Shown in pieces: positions 14,087-22,666 of a stretch of 32,546 bases of DNA. The DNA comes from a virus. The notes below the pieces were generated by a model. That model had not been told where the DNA came from, searched no databases, and worked only from the letters and a program-made list of their open reading frames with translations. The translations under genes and the position numbers were made by a program. The stretch spans positions 1-32,546 of the IMG/VR virus record IMGVR_UViG_3300036859_000227; one strand, written 5' to 3'. Positions within the stretch are counted from its first letter, which is position 1; each line of letters opens with the position of its first letter.

Positions 14087-15801
14087 AGATTCACGACCTG
14101 GTGCAAGGCTCGCCAGAGTGGCGGGCCCATCGCGCACAGCACTTCAACGCCAGCGACGCGGCGGCGATGATGGGGTGCAGCGCCTACAAGACGCGCGCCG
14201 AGCTGCTGCGTGAGACGCACACCGGCGTCGTGCCGCAGGTGGATGCCGGCACGAAGAAGCGCTACGACGCCGGCCATCGGCTCGAAGCGCTGGCCAGGCC
14301 GCTGGCCGAGGAGTTCATCGGCGCCGAGCTGTACCCAGTTACCGGATCGGAGGGCCGACTGTCGGCCAGCTTCGACGGGCTGACGATGGACGAGACGACC
14401 GGCTTCGAGCACAAGCATCTGAACGCCGAGTTGAAGGCCATCTTCGCGAGCGGCACGGACGATGAATGCGGCCGCCTGCTGCCCGCCATGCATCGAGTGC
14501 AGATGGAGCAGCAACTCCTGATCAGCGGCGCGCAGCGCATCTTGTTCATGACGAGCGATTGGACCGCCGAGGGCGAGCTGATCGAGGAGCAGCACTGCTG
14601 GTACTACTCCGACCCGGCGCTGCGCCAGCAGATCATCGACGGCTGGATCCAGTTCGAGAAGGATCTCGCTGCCTACGTGCTGCCGCCGAGCGCCGAATCC
14701 GCGCCCGTCGGCAAGACGCCCGAGACGCTGCCGGCGCTGCGCATCGAGGTCACCGGCATGGTCACGGCCAGCAACCTCGCCGAATTCAAGGAAACAGCGC
14801 TCGCCGCGATCCGCTCGGTCAACCGCGAGCTGAGCACGGATGCGCATTTCGCCGATGCCGAGAAGGCGGTGAAGTGGTGCGCCGATGTTGAGTCACGCCT
14901 GCAGGCCGCGAAACAGCACGCGCTCAGCCAGACGGCGACCATCGATGCGCTGTTCAAGACGATCGACGACATCAGCGCCGAGGCGCGGCGCGTGCGCCTG
15001 GATCTCGACAAGCTGGTGACACGCCGCAAGACCGAAGTGAAGGAAGAAGCGATCGACCGCGCACGCAAGTCGCTCGCCGCCCACATCACCGCACTGAACG
15101 CTGAGCTCGCGCCAGCGTTCTTGAAGGTGCCGGTGTCCGACTTCGCGGGCGCGATCAAGAGCAAGCGCTCGATCGACAGCATGCAGGAGTCGTTGGACAC
15201 GATGCTGGCCGCCTGCAAAATCGGAGCCGATGCGGCGGCACGTGCCGTTCGCGCGAACCTCGCTACGTTCCGCGAGCGTGCAGCGGGGTTTGAATTCCTG
15301 TTCGCGGACCTGGGCCAGATTGCACTGAAGGCTGCAGACGACTTCGGCACTTTGGTTCAAGCGCGCATCGACGCGCACAAGGTCGCCGAGGCCGAGAAGG
15401 CGCGCAAGGCTCAGGAAGCCGCGGCGGAGCGCCAGCGCCAGGCCGAAGCAGCCGAGGCTGCCCGCGTTTCCGCAGCGGCTCTGCAGACGGCTGCCGCTCC
15501 CGCGCCCGTTCAGGCCGCGCCAGTGCCCGCAGTGCTGCCCATGCGGCACGCGGCGTCGATCCCTGCGCCGCGTGCCGACGAGCCAGCGACGCTGAAACTC
15601 GGAACGATCTGCGAGCGCCTCGGCTTCACGATCAGCTCGGCTTTCATGCACGAATCGTTGGGCATCAAGCCCGCTCGCGTAGAGGGTGCATCGAAGCTGT
15701 ATCGCGAGAGCGATTTCCTGCGCATCTGCGCAGCGCTTCAGGTGCACATCGGGCGCCTAGCCGAGAGCGTCGAAGCGCAGACGATGCGCGCGAGGGCTTG
15801 A
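14083..15801 (+). CDS. YqaJ-type recombination exonuclease with long C-terminal extension
   Basis: Probable 5'-3' double-strand DNA exonuclease making the ssDNA for RecT. 572 residues, far longer than a bare YqaJ domain (about 220). The nuclease part is residues 1-210: SPEWRAHRAQHFNASDAAAMMGCSAYKT, GHRLEALARPLAEEF with the first acid, then SFDGLTMDETTGFEHKHLN with the D...ExK active site. The following 300 residues are helical and coiled-coil-like (DUF1351-like), with an Ala/Gln-rich linker, and the end (LGTICERLGFTISSAFMHESLGI ... SDFLRICAALQVHIGRL) resembles a small DNA-binding domain. ATGA-coupled to recT. Confidence 0.88.
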   Translation: MKIHDLVQGSPEWRAHRAQHFNASDAAAMMGCSAYKTRAELLRETHTGVVPQVDAGTKKRYDAGHRLEALARPLAEEFIGAELYPVTGSEGRLSASFDGLTMDETTGFEHKHLNAELKAIFASGTDDECGRLLPAMHRVQMEQQLLISGAQRILFMTSDWTAEGELIEEQHCWYYSDPALRQQIIDGWIQFEKDLAAYVLPPSAESAPVGKTPETLPALRIEVTGMVTASNLAEFKETALAAIRSVNRELSTDAHFADAEKAVKWCADVESRLQAAKQHALSQTATIDALFKTIDDISAEARRVRLDLDKLVTRRKTEVKEEAIDRARKSLAAHITALNAELAPAFLKVPVSDFAGAIKSKRSIDSMQESLDTMLAACKIGADAAARAVRANLATFRERAAGFEFLFADLGQIALKAADDFGTLVQARIDAHKVAEAEKARKAQEAAAERQRQAEAAEAARVSAAALQTAAAPAPVQAAPVPAVLPMRHAASIPAPRADEPATLKLGTICERLGFTISSAFMHESLGIKPARVEGASKLYRESDFLRICAALQVHIGRLAESVEAQTMRARA

Positions 15802-15803
15802 GC

Positions 15804-16163
15804 ATGGCCACCACCACACCCGATCCCGACATTTGGGTTGTCGTCTGCCAGAACGACCGGCCGCACCCACGGTGGGGTGCCGACGAAGGCGGTCCGCTGG
15901 TGCACGAGACGTACACACGCGGCGCCACGCGCGAAGCGGCGATGAAGCGTGCCGACGAACTCAAACGATGGGGCCCGTGCCGCATCGCTCGGCTCGTCTT
16001 CGACGACATAGTGCCCGACCCGTCCGACATGCTCGACGCGTTGCGGCAATGGCGCAACGCCGAGCGCGCCGACGACGGCAAAGAGTTCGCGAACGCGCAG
16101 CGCGCCCGCGATGAACTGCTCGCGAAGGTCGAAGACCCGCCAGCGGTGAACACGTCGTTCTGA
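15804..16163 (+). CDS. Hypothetical phage protein
   Basis: 119 residues from ATG 15804 (GAGGG just upstream). N-terminal beta-rich part (PDIWVVVCQNDRPHPRWGADEGGPLVHETYTRGATREAAMKRADELK) then helices. The shape resembles small phage proteins that act on tandem nucleic-acid or protein substrates, but no family is recognised. Confidence 0.6.
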   Translation: MATTTPDPDIWVVVCQNDRPHPRWGADEGGPLVHETYTRGATREAAMKRADELKRWGPCRIARLVFDDIVPDPSDMLDALRQWRNAERADDGKEFANAQRARDELLAKVEDPPAVNTSF

Positions 16164-16261
16164 TCAACGGGGCGTCCACGCGGGCCATGTCCCTCCCTCC
16201 CAACGCCGCGGCACCGATGGCGAACGGTGCCGGCCCCACCCTTCACCAGCAGGAGCAACCT

Positions 16262-16729
16262 TTGACCGAACAGCAGACGCTCGACCTACCCGGCCCGCGG
16301 ATCTCACGCATCACGATCGGCCGGCTGCACAACCTCGGCAACTATGAGCACGTGCGGTATGAGGTCACGGTCGACCTGCCGCCCGGCACGTCGCCGGCGA
16401 GCGTGCTGCACCGAACCGAACAGTTGCTGAATGCGCTCGAGCCGCGCGGGCCGTACAGCCTCTCGGAAGTCAGCAATGCGCTGCGCGAGATTCGGAAGCC
16501 GATGCCGAAGCTGGCCGACTTCGTGGATGGCCGCGGCGCCTACAACGACGCCGAGCAAAGCCTGCGGCACGCCACCCTCGAGCGCGAACGCGCCGAGTCG
16601 CTGCTGAAACGACATGACGAATGGCGCGCGCGGCGCGATGCAGCTCACCGACGGTTCGACGAGCTTGGCGGCGTGTCGGTCTACACCGACGCGAAAGACC
16701 GCTGGGACGAAGACGAGATCCCGTACTGA
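16262..16729 (+). CDS. Hypothetical phage protein, TTG start
   Basis: 155 residues from TTG 16262, chosen because AGGAG lies at 16251-16255, 6 bases before it; an ATG at 16187 is in the same frame but has no ribosome site and would add a low-complexity leader. The core ISRITIGRLHNLGNYEHVRYEVTVDLPPGTSPASVLHRTEQLLNALEP is a beta-strand block known from small phage proteins near recombination genes, followed by long charged helices. Function unknown. Confidence 0.62.
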   Translation: MTEQQTLDLPGPRISRITIGRLHNLGNYEHVRYEVTVDLPPGTSPASVLHRTEQLLNALEPRGPYSLSEVSNALREIRKPMPKLADFVDGRGAYNDAEQSLRHATLERERAESLLKRHDEWRARRDAAHRRFDELGGVSVYTDAKDRWDEDEIPY

Positions 16730-16757
16730 CCCACCACCACCAACAGGAGCGACCCGC

Positions 16758-17417
16758 ATGCTTTTCCAGATCACCGATTTCACTGAGGCGCGACTGAACA
16801 CTGTGACCCCGCGATCAGAGCACCACGGCGAAGACGAAAAGCCCGCCGTCACACTGGGCGTCGAGGTGACCACCAGCGGCGCGATCCTCGACACGATCGA
16901 CAAGGATCTGCGCGGCCGCGCGTTCAAGCGCAACGGCACCAAGCCGCTGCCGGGCATGGAAGACGCGCTGACCGTCTTGGCATGCAACAGCATCGAATAC
17001 ATCGCAGTCGCGAAGAAGTTCGAAGGCTGGACGCTCGAAGTCGATACCGACATCGACGACGAGAAGGCGATGACCTTCGGCGGCTGCAAGATCGACAAGC
17101 TCAAGGTCGAGCCGCTGCAAGGCGGCAGCGTGAAGCTGCGCATGCGCATCGGCACCAACGACATCGACGCGGCGAGCAGCGGCATGCTGAACATGCACGT
17201 CGGGCAACCGATCTGGATCAAGGTGACGCCGCCGAAGCCCGGCGAAGGCAAGCCGACGCCCGACGCCAACGGCAAGCAGCCCGACGCGACCGATATGTTC
17301 GTCGCCGAGCACGGCGAGAAGGCGGCCGGCGCGACGCCAGCGAAGAAGACAGCCGCGAAGAAGCCGGCGCCAGAGCACGCCGCGGCGAAGGGCAAGGCAA
17401 AGCCGGGAAAGCGGTGA
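16758..17417 (+). CDS. Conserved phage protein of the recombination region, Lys/Ala-rich tail
   Basis: 219 residues from ATG 16758, with AGGAG upstream. The first 165 residues are beta-rich (FQITDFTEARLNTVTPRSEHHG, then VTLGVEVTTSGAILDTIDKDLR, and GGCKIDKLKVEPLQGGSVKLRMRIGTNDID) and the rest is a Pro/Lys/Ala tail typical of nucleic-acid contact. I recall similar genes beside RecT-type modules, and ssDNA or double-strand binding is a guess only. No family is firmly recognised. Confidence 0.66.
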   Translation: MLFQITDFTEARLNTVTPRSEHHGEDEKPAVTLGVEVTTSGAILDTIDKDLRGRAFKRNGTKPLPGMEDALTVLACNSIEYIAVAKKFEGWTLEVDTDIDDEKAMTFGGCKIDKLKVEPLQGGSVKLRMRIGTNDIDAASSGMLNMHVGQPIWIKVTPPKPGEGKPTPDANGKQPDATDMFVAEHGEKAAGATPAKKTAAKKPAPEHAAAKGKAKPGKR

Positions 17418-17488
17418 CGGCCGAGCCGGTGCGATCTGCAACCGGCTGGCCGTTCCCGCGCGAGTTCAACGACGAGAAGGGGCTTTGA
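17414..17488 (+). CDS. Possible 24-residue coupled peptide
   Basis: GTG 17414 overlaps the preceding stop (GTGA), and the stop at 17486-17488 shares its A with the next ATG (TGATG). The peptide reads TAEPVRSATGWPFPREFNDEKGL. The double coupling suggests it is translated, but its size leaves doubt. Confidence 0.4.
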   Translation: MTAEPVRSATGWPFPREFNDEKGL

Positions 17489-17739
17489 TGGATCACCGTA
17501 CCTACGGCGAGACACGCAACTGCAAGGGTTGTCGCTACTGGTCAGAAATGATCGCCGGCAACGTGCACAACGGCGGCGGCGCGATCGAAGCGCTGTGCCT
17601 CGCGCCGAAGCCGGCGCCGTTCCATGGGAAATACAAGAACCCGCGGAGCACGTGCGAAGCGTGGGCCAGCGGGCACCTGGGAGCGGTCGACGAACCCGGC
17701 GCCGATGTGTTTCGCTACGAGCGCGAGGCGGCAGCATGA
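17488..17739 (+). CDS. Small four-cysteine protein, possible zinc finger
   Basis: 83 residues from ATG 17488. Cysteines occur as NCKGCRYWSEM, then ALCLAPKP and STCEAWA, an arrangement (CxxC ... C ... C) that could bind one zinc. Phage proteins of this kind (CRYW with a later CEAW) are common and uncharacterised. Coupled to both neighbours. Confidence 0.6.
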   Translation: MDHRTYGETRNCKGCRYWSEMIAGNVHNGGGAIEALCLAPKPAPFHGKYKNPRSTCEAWASGHLGAVDEPGADVFRYEREAAA

Positions 17740-18914
17740 AGAAACTAGCCGCTTGTTTGCTGCTACTGACGGCGCTGTCCGCTGGCGCGCAATGGCACCT
17801 GAACTTCCCCACGCAGGCGGCGTGCGCCGATGCGGCCGCCTCTGTCGTCGGGCCCGCTGGTGGCGCGACAACCTGCACCACCTCGCGCACGGTATCAATC
17901 CCGGTGCCGGTCAGCATCACCGCCCACGGCGCGAAGTGCGACGGCGCCGATGACCACGCCGCCATCACCCGCGCGATCTCCGCGGCGAAGGCGAAGGCGC
18001 TGCCGGTGCTGATCCCGGCCGGATCGTGCGCCTACAGCGACGTCATCCACCTCGACGGCGTCAAGCTCACTGGCACCGGCGATGCCTCGGCCCTCTTCGC
18101 GCTCAATCCGCTGCGCTCCGCGATCGTGCTGCAGGGCACCGGCGCCGAGGTGCGCAGCCTGCGCCTGACCGGCAACGCCACGGCGCGCGGCTCCACGCGC
18201 GAATCCTCGCGCATCGTGGCGCACGGCGCGACCAAGTGGATGGTCGACGGCGTGCTGATCGACAACGCAGCCGGCGCTGGCATCCGCTCCGACAACAGCA
18301 GCAACGGCACGGTTTCGAACAACCGCATCACCGGCACGCTTGCCGATTCGATCCACATCACCGACCGCTCGAGCTACATCACCGTAACCGGCAACACGAT
18401 CCGCAACAGCGGCGACGACGGCATCGCGGTGGTCTCCTACAAGCCACAGGGTGGCGTCGTGCACCACGTGACCGCGAAGGGAAACACCATCAGCGACAAC
18501 AAAGGCGGGCGCTCGATGTCAGTCGTCGGTGGCTCGGACGTGCTCTACGAGGGCAACCGGATGACGAACAACGTCGGCGCCGCGTGCCTGTACCTGGCAC
18601 AGGAGGCGAGCTACAACACCTACCCGGTGTCGCGGTTCGTCGGCCGCTACAACACGCTGGCGACCTGCGGAAACCCGGCCATCGGGCACGCGGCGGTGAT
18701 GCTTTTCACCTCGGGCACCGCTGGCGACAGCAATACGAATGTCACGCTGACGCGCAACGACATCAGCCAGGCGGCGCGCGGCATCCGCGTATTCGGCAGC
18801 AACACCGGCGTCGTGCTCGACAGCAACAAGATCGACTCGCCGCAGCCGCTGGTGATCCAGATCGAGGGCGTGAGGGTGGTGCCGTATTCGACTGGGCTGG
18901 CGGGGGTTCAGTGA
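17736..18914 (+). CDS. Secreted right-handed beta-helix protein (pectate-lyase-3 fold)
   Basis: 392 residues, ATGA-coupled at 17736. Residues 1-19 are a Sec signal peptide (KKLAACLLLLTALSAGAQ). The N-terminal motif ITAHGAKCDGADDHAAITRAISAAKAK is the FGAKGDG.TDD.AAIQAA opening of the pectate-lyase-3 family. Residues about 100-370 hold parallel beta-helix repeats rich in N-x-I/V turns (NSSNGTVSNNRITG, NNVGAACLY, NTNVTLTRNDISQ). Such folds bind or cleave polysaccharides and form tail spikes, but catalytic residues cannot be assigned. A secreted protein inside the early, repressor-controlled operon is unusual. Confidence 0.82.
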   Translation: MKKLAACLLLLTALSAGAQWHLNFPTQAACADAAASVVGPAGGATTCTTSRTVSIPVPVSITAHGAKCDGADDHAAITRAISAAKAKALPVLIPAGSCAYSDVIHLDGVKLTGTGDASALFALNPLRSAIVLQGTGAEVRSLRLTGNATARGSTRESSRIVAHGATKWMVDGVLIDNAAGAGIRSDNSSNGTVSNNRITGTLADSIHITDRSSYITVTGNTIRNSGDDGIAVVSYKPQGGVVHHVTAKGNTISDNKGGRSMSVVGGSDVLYEGNRMTNNVGAACLYLAQEASYNTYPVSRFVGRYNTLATCGNPAIGHAAVMLFTSGTAGDSNTNVTLTRNDISQAARGIRVFGSNTGVVLDSNKIDSPQPLVIQIEGVRVVPYSTGLAGVQ

Positions 18915-20590
18915 GCGCATCAAAGTTCCCCATCGCGATGCTCGGCCAGCACCTTGCCATCGTTGGCAAGGCCGGCAGCGGCAAGACCTACGCCGCCAAG
19001 GGCCTGGTCGAGATCCTGCTCGCGGAAAAGCGCCGCGTCTGCATCCTCGACCCCACCGGCGTGTGGTATGGCCTGCGCAGCTCGGCCGACGGCAAGCGCG
19101 CCGGCTACTCGGTGGCAGTGTTCGGCGGCCCGCACGCCGACGTGGCGATCGCTGATCAATCCGGCGCGGCGCTGGCGCACCTGGTGGCCACGAAGAACCT
19201 GCCGACGATCATCGACCTGTCTGAAATGCTGATCGGCCAGCGGCACCGGTTCGTGACCGACTTCGCCGAAGCGCTCTATCGCGACAACCGCCAGCCGCTG
19301 CACCTCGTGATCGACGAGGCCGACGAGTTCTGCCCTCAGAACCCGCTGCCCGAGACGAAGCGGATGCTGCACCACGTCGACCGCATCGTGCGCCGCGGCC
19401 GCGTGCGCGGCTTCCGGGTGACGCTGATCACACAGCGGCCGGCGGTGCTGCACAAGAACGTGCTGACGCAGGCGAACACGCTGATCGCGATGCGCCTGAC
19501 CGCGCCGCAGGACCGCAACGCGATCAAGGCGTGGGTCGACGGACAGGGCGACGCGGTGCAGGGAAAGGCGGTGCTCGATTCGCTGGCGCGCCTGCCGCGC
19601 GGCGAGGGCTGGGTGTGGGCGCCCGAGCTCGACTTTCTGCAGGTGGTGCCGTTCCCGAAGATCACCACGTTCGACAGCTCGCGCGCGCCGGACGAAGGCG
19701 ACCAGGTCGTCGAGCCGACGAAGCTGGCGGCCGTCGACCTGGCCGAGATCAAAGAATCGTTCGATGCCGTCGAGCAGGAAGCGCGCACGCTGGTGGAGCT
19801 GAAGGCCGAGGTCGCGGCGCTGAAGCGCAAGCTCGCCGCGGCCGAGAAGACGCTGCCGAGCGTGCGCGGCCCGAGCGAGGCCGAGGTGCAGCGCCGGATC
19901 CGCGAGGCCGTTGCGGCTGCCGCGCCAGCCGGCGTCACCGCATCCAAGACGCTGCGCGCCGCCGTCGAGAAGATCGCCGCAGGCCTGCAGGCGGTGCAAG
20001 CTGAACTCGCCGGCGTGCCGGTCGACATCGTGCCGCGTGCCCGCACAGTGGTGCGCACAGATCCCGCGCCAGCGGCGCGCAACGGCACCCCGCACGCCAC
20101 CGTCGACGGCCTGCGCGCCGGCGCCGTGCGCATCCTGCAGGAGCTGGCCGCGCGCGCGCCAGCGGGCTACAGCCGGCCCCAGGTGGGCGGCCTGACGCAG
20201 TTCGCGCACAAGGGCGGGACCTTCACGACGTACATCGGCGACCTGCGCCGCTCAGGCTTCATCGAAGAGCGCGGCGGCCTGATGTACGCCACCGAAGCCG
20301 GGATCGCAGCGCTGGGCGACAAGGTGCCGGCGGCGTCGACATCGCACGACGAGGCGATGGCGCTGTGGCGCAAGGCGCTGCGCTCGGGCGCGTTCGCGAT
20401 GCTCGAGGCGATCGTCACGGCCGGGCGCGACGGAATCTCGCGCGACGACGTCGCGGCCGCGGTGGGTATGACCGCCAGCGGCGGCACGTTCACCACCTAC
20501 CTGGGCGACCTGCGCCGCAATGGCCTGATCACCGAGCAGCACAAGCGCTGCACGGCGAACGACATCCTGTTCCCAAAGGGGCGCGCGTGA
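18911..20590 (+). CDS. HerA/FtsK-like ATPase with tandem C-terminal winged-helix repeats
   Basis: 559 residues from GTG 18911 (GTGA overlap with the beta-helix gene). The N-terminal ATPase has Walker A GKAGSGKT (residues 19-26), Walker B LHLVIDEADEF (about 130-140) and a sensor LITQRP, as in HerA/VirB4/FtsK-type DNA pumps (DUF87-like). A coiled-coil middle (KAEVAALKRKLAAAEK) leads to two related domains: GGLTQFAHKGGTFTTYIGDLRRSGFI and then AAAVGMTASGGTFTTYLGDLRRNGLI. That duplication in one gene is notable. It may process or translocate DNA, or act in a defence-like role; the function is not established. Confidence 0.82.
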   Translation: MSASKFPIAMLGQHLAIVGKAGSGKTYAAKGLVEILLAEKRRVCILDPTGVWYGLRSSADGKRAGYSVAVFGGPHADVAIADQSGAALAHLVATKNLPTIIDLSEMLIGQRHRFVTDFAEALYRDNRQPLHLVIDEADEFCPQNPLPETKRMLHHVDRIVRRGRVRGFRVTLITQRPAVLHKNVLTQANTLIAMRLTAPQDRNAIKAWVDGQGDAVQGKAVLDSLARLPRGEGWVWAPELDFLQVVPFPKITTFDSSRAPDEGDQVVEPTKLAAVDLAEIKESFDAVEQEARTLVELKAEVAALKRKLAAAEKTLPSVRGPSEAEVQRRIREAVAAAAPAGVTASKTLRAAVEKIAAGLQAVQAELAGVPVDIVPRARTVVRTDPAPAARNGTPHATVDGLRAGAVRILQELAARAPAGYSRPQVGGLTQFAHKGGTFTTYIGDLRRSGFIEERGGLMYATEAGIAALGDKVPAASTSHDEAMALWRKALRSGAFAMLEAIVTAGRDGISRDDVAAAVGMTASGGTFTTYLGDLRRNGLITEQHKRCTANDILFPKGRA

Positions 20591-20862
20591 ACTGCGAGCA
20601 CATGGACTTTCGCGCGGCGGTCGGGGTCGTTCGACTGACGGACGACAAGGGCGTGACCAACGGCTTCATGGCCGAGATCCGCATCTGCTGCGTCGCATGC
20701 GGCGTGCCGATGCAGTTCCTCGGCCTCGAGCCCGGCTGCGACACGCAGGGCGCGCGCGTCAGCATCGACGGGCTCGAGGCAAGCATCGCCATCACGCCGG
20801 AAGGCACGCGGCCGAATCCGCTGCAGCGCATGGCCTACAGCATCGGGAGGTTCGATGGCTGA
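20587..20862 (+). CDS. Conserved phage hypothetical, CEH...CxxCG type
   Basis: 91 residues from GTG 20587 (GTGA overlap). Matches a known uncharacterised phage family: N-terminal CEHMDFRAAVGVVRLTD, then GFMAEIRICCVACGVPMQFLGL and a C-terminal VSIDGLEASIAITPEG. The CVACG pair and N-terminal CEH could bind a metal ion. Widespread in phages with the same downstream genes. Confidence 0.72.
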   Translation: MNCEHMDFRAAVGVVRLTDDKGVTNGFMAEIRICCVACGVPMQFLGLEPGCDTQGARVSIDGLEASIAITPEGTRPNPLQRMAYSIGRFDG

Positions 20863-21805
20863 ATACACGCCGATCAGTTGGTGCGATCGCACCTGGTCGC
20901 CATGGGAAGGGTGCACGAAGGTCAGCAACGACCCGCAGACGGGCGCATGCGTCGGCTGCTATGCCGAGCGCATGAACAAGTGGCTGCACCACGGCGAAAA
21001 CTGGGGCCCGGGGGCGCCGCGTCGCCTGTTCAGCGCAGACCACTGGGACAAGCTCGAGCGTTGGAACCGCCAGGCCGAGAAGGCGGGCAAGCCGATCAGC
21101 GTGTTCCCCAGTGTGTGCGATCCGTTCGACAACGAGGTCGACGACTATCTGCGCGCGCACTTCTTCATGCAGGTCGAGCACACGCCATGGCTGCGCTGGT
21201 TGCTGCTGACGAAGCGGATCGGCAACGCCGCGAAGATGCTGCCGGCGCATTGGTTCGGCGACGGTGAATGGCCGAGTCACGTGCGCATCGGCGCGACCGT
21301 CGTGACGCAGGAAGAGGCCCAGCGCGACCTGCCGAAGCTGCTCGCGCTCGACTGCCCGAACTTCATCAGCGCCGAGCCGCTGATGGGGCCCCTCGACCTT
21401 GATGGCATATGGCTGCCGCTGTGCGACGGCCGCGGCGAGCACACGGCGAACGTGCTGCGCCCATCACTTGAGCACCGCCGCATCGATTGGGTGATCGCAG
21501 GCGGCGAGTCAGGCCCGCACGCGCGGCCGTCGCATCCGGATTGGTTCCGCTCGCTGCGCGACCAGTGCGCGGCCGCTGGCGTGCCGTTCCACTTCAAGCA
21601 ATGGGGCGAGTGGCTGCCTTGCGAGACAGACTGCGGTTCACCTGGCGAGGCCTACGGCGTCGCCGATGACGGCAGCGACCGCGAACTGTCTGGCCGCAAC
21701 ACCGCTATCGCAACCCTCGCTGATCACCAGCAGATGGCGCGCATTGGGGCCAAGCGCGCCGGGCGCCTGCTCGACGGCGTCGAGCACAACGGGTTCCCCG
21801 CATGA
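20855..21805 (+). CDS. Phage Gp37/Gp68 (DUF5131) family protein
   Basis: 316 residues from ATG 20855, overlapping the previous gene by 8 bases. The N-terminus WCDRTWSPWEGCTKVSNDPQTGACVGCYAERM is the family signature, with Cys residues spaced like a radical-SAM-type cluster (CxK...CxGCYAE). Later motifs are SVCDPFD, WLLLTKRI, FISAEPLMGP, WVIAGGESGPHARP and FHFKQWGEW, all as in the family. The biochemical role is unproven; an iron-sulfur enzyme acting on nucleic acid is sometimes proposed. The gene is common in phage early regions. Confidence 0.9.
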   Translation: MAEYTPISWCDRTWSPWEGCTKVSNDPQTGACVGCYAERMNKWLHHGENWGPGAPRRLFSADHWDKLERWNRQAEKAGKPISVFPSVCDPFDNEVDDYLRAHFFMQVEHTPWLRWLLLTKRIGNAAKMLPAHWFGDGEWPSHVRIGATVVTQEEAQRDLPKLLALDCPNFISAEPLMGPLDLDGIWLPLCDGRGEHTANVLRPSLEHRRIDWVIAGGESGPHARPSHPDWFRSLRDQCAAAGVPFHFKQWGEWLPCETDCGSPGEAYGVADDGSDRELSGRNTAIATLADHQQMARIGAKRAGRLLDGVEHNGFPA

Positions 21806-22059
21806 ACCCGATCCACCACCCCAGCACGAACGACGTGCTCGGCGCGCCGCCCGGCGTGCCTATCGACCAGTGCCGCCCGTTCTACATCACCCGCATCCAG
21901 TACGCCGACGGCAGTGGCGGCGTCGCGTCGTTCTGGCAGCCAACGCCCGAAGAGCTCGCGCTGCTGAACGCTGGCAAGCCGGTGCGGCTGACGTTCGATG
22001 CGCCGACGCACTTTCCGGTTTATGTCGGCGTCGATGGCGATGGGCTGCTCGAGGTCTGA
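21802..22059 (+). CDS. Conserved phage hypothetical (WQPTPEELALLNAGKPV type)
   Basis: 85 residues, ATGA-coupled at 21802. Carries FWQPTPEELALLNAGKPVRLTF and THFPVYVGVDG, the hallmark of a small phage family of unknown role that often neighbours the DUF5131 gene. Probably a beta-barrel-like fold. Confidence 0.7.
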   Translation: MNPIHHPSTNDVLGAPPGVPIDQCRPFYITRIQYADGSGGVASFWQPTPEELALLNAGKPVRLTFDAPTHFPVYVGVDGDGLLEV

Positions 22060-22419
22060 ATGCGGCACATGAGCTTCGCCCTCACCGAGCCGCAGCTGTT
22101 CGACCGATCGAAGACGGTGACGCGCCGCCTCGGCTGGGCCGTGCTGGTGCCCGGCATGCTGGTGCAGCCGGTGCGCAAGTCGATGGGCCTGCGCAAGGGC
22201 GAGCGCGTGCACCGCATCTGCTCGGCCGTCACGGTGGCCGGCGCGCGACGCGAGCCGCTGCGCCTGATGACCGACGACGAGGCCTATGGCCGCGCCGAGG
22301 TCGTGCTCGAGGGCTTCCCCGACCTGACGCCGCGGCAGTTCGTCGAGATGTTCTGCGACACGCACAAGCGGTGCACGCCCGAGACGGTGGTCACGCGGAT
22401 CGAGTTTCGGTATGGCTGA
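22060..22419 (+). CDS. ASCH-like domain phage protein
   Basis: 119 residues from ATG 22060, directly after the previous stop. The sequence MSFALTEPQLFDRSKTVTRRLGWAVLVPG, MGLRKGERVHRI, VAGARREPLRLMTDDEAYGRAEVVLEGFPDLTPRQFVEMFC and CTPETVVTRIEFRY matches a well-known phage group with an ASCH-like (PUA-fold) layout, expected to bind RNA or modified nucleotides. The exact ligand is unknown. Confidence 0.72.
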   Translation: MRHMSFALTEPQLFDRSKTVTRRLGWAVLVPGMLVQPVRKSMGLRKGERVHRICSAVTVAGARREPLRLMTDDEAYGRAEVVLEGFPDLTPRQFVEMFCDTHKRCTPETVVTRIEFRYG

Positions 22420-22666
22420 CTCGCTGAAGGCCCTTATCGCCGAGGCGCGTGCGCTGGCCAACGACCACCCGTGCGCCAGCACCGGACACCTGTGGGAAAG
22501 CGACGGCGGCCGCGCCTGCCCGCGCGCGTGCATGGCAGCGAGTCAGGCGGTCTATCGCTGCGCGCGCTGTGGCGCTTTCGACTACGGCGAGCCAGGTGGC
22601 CCGGGGCACCGCGATTGCTTCCTCGAGGGGCCGTGCGATGTGCAGTGCGAGGTCGACGATGCCTGA
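22412..22666 (+). CDS. Cys-rich conserved phage hypothetical
   Basis: 84 residues from ATG 22412 (8-base overlap). Has HLWESDGGRACPRACMAASQAVYRCARCGAFDYGEPGGPGHRDC, a small zinc-ribbon-like arrangement with several CxxC pairs, found in many phage early regions next to the ASCH-like gene. No function known. Confidence 0.66.
   Translation: MADSLKALIAEARALANDHPCASTGHLWESDGGRACPRACMAASQAVYRCARCGAFDYGEPGGPGHRDCFLEGPCDVQCEVDDA

Noticed and set aside
16304-17968. 554-codon open frame on the minus strand
   Set aside because: Antisense to several coupled plus-strand genes; low-complexity composition and no ribosome site.
18920-20209. 429-codon open frame on the minus strand
   Set aside because: Complement of the HerA/FtsK-like ATPase gene, whose P-loop motifs are clear.
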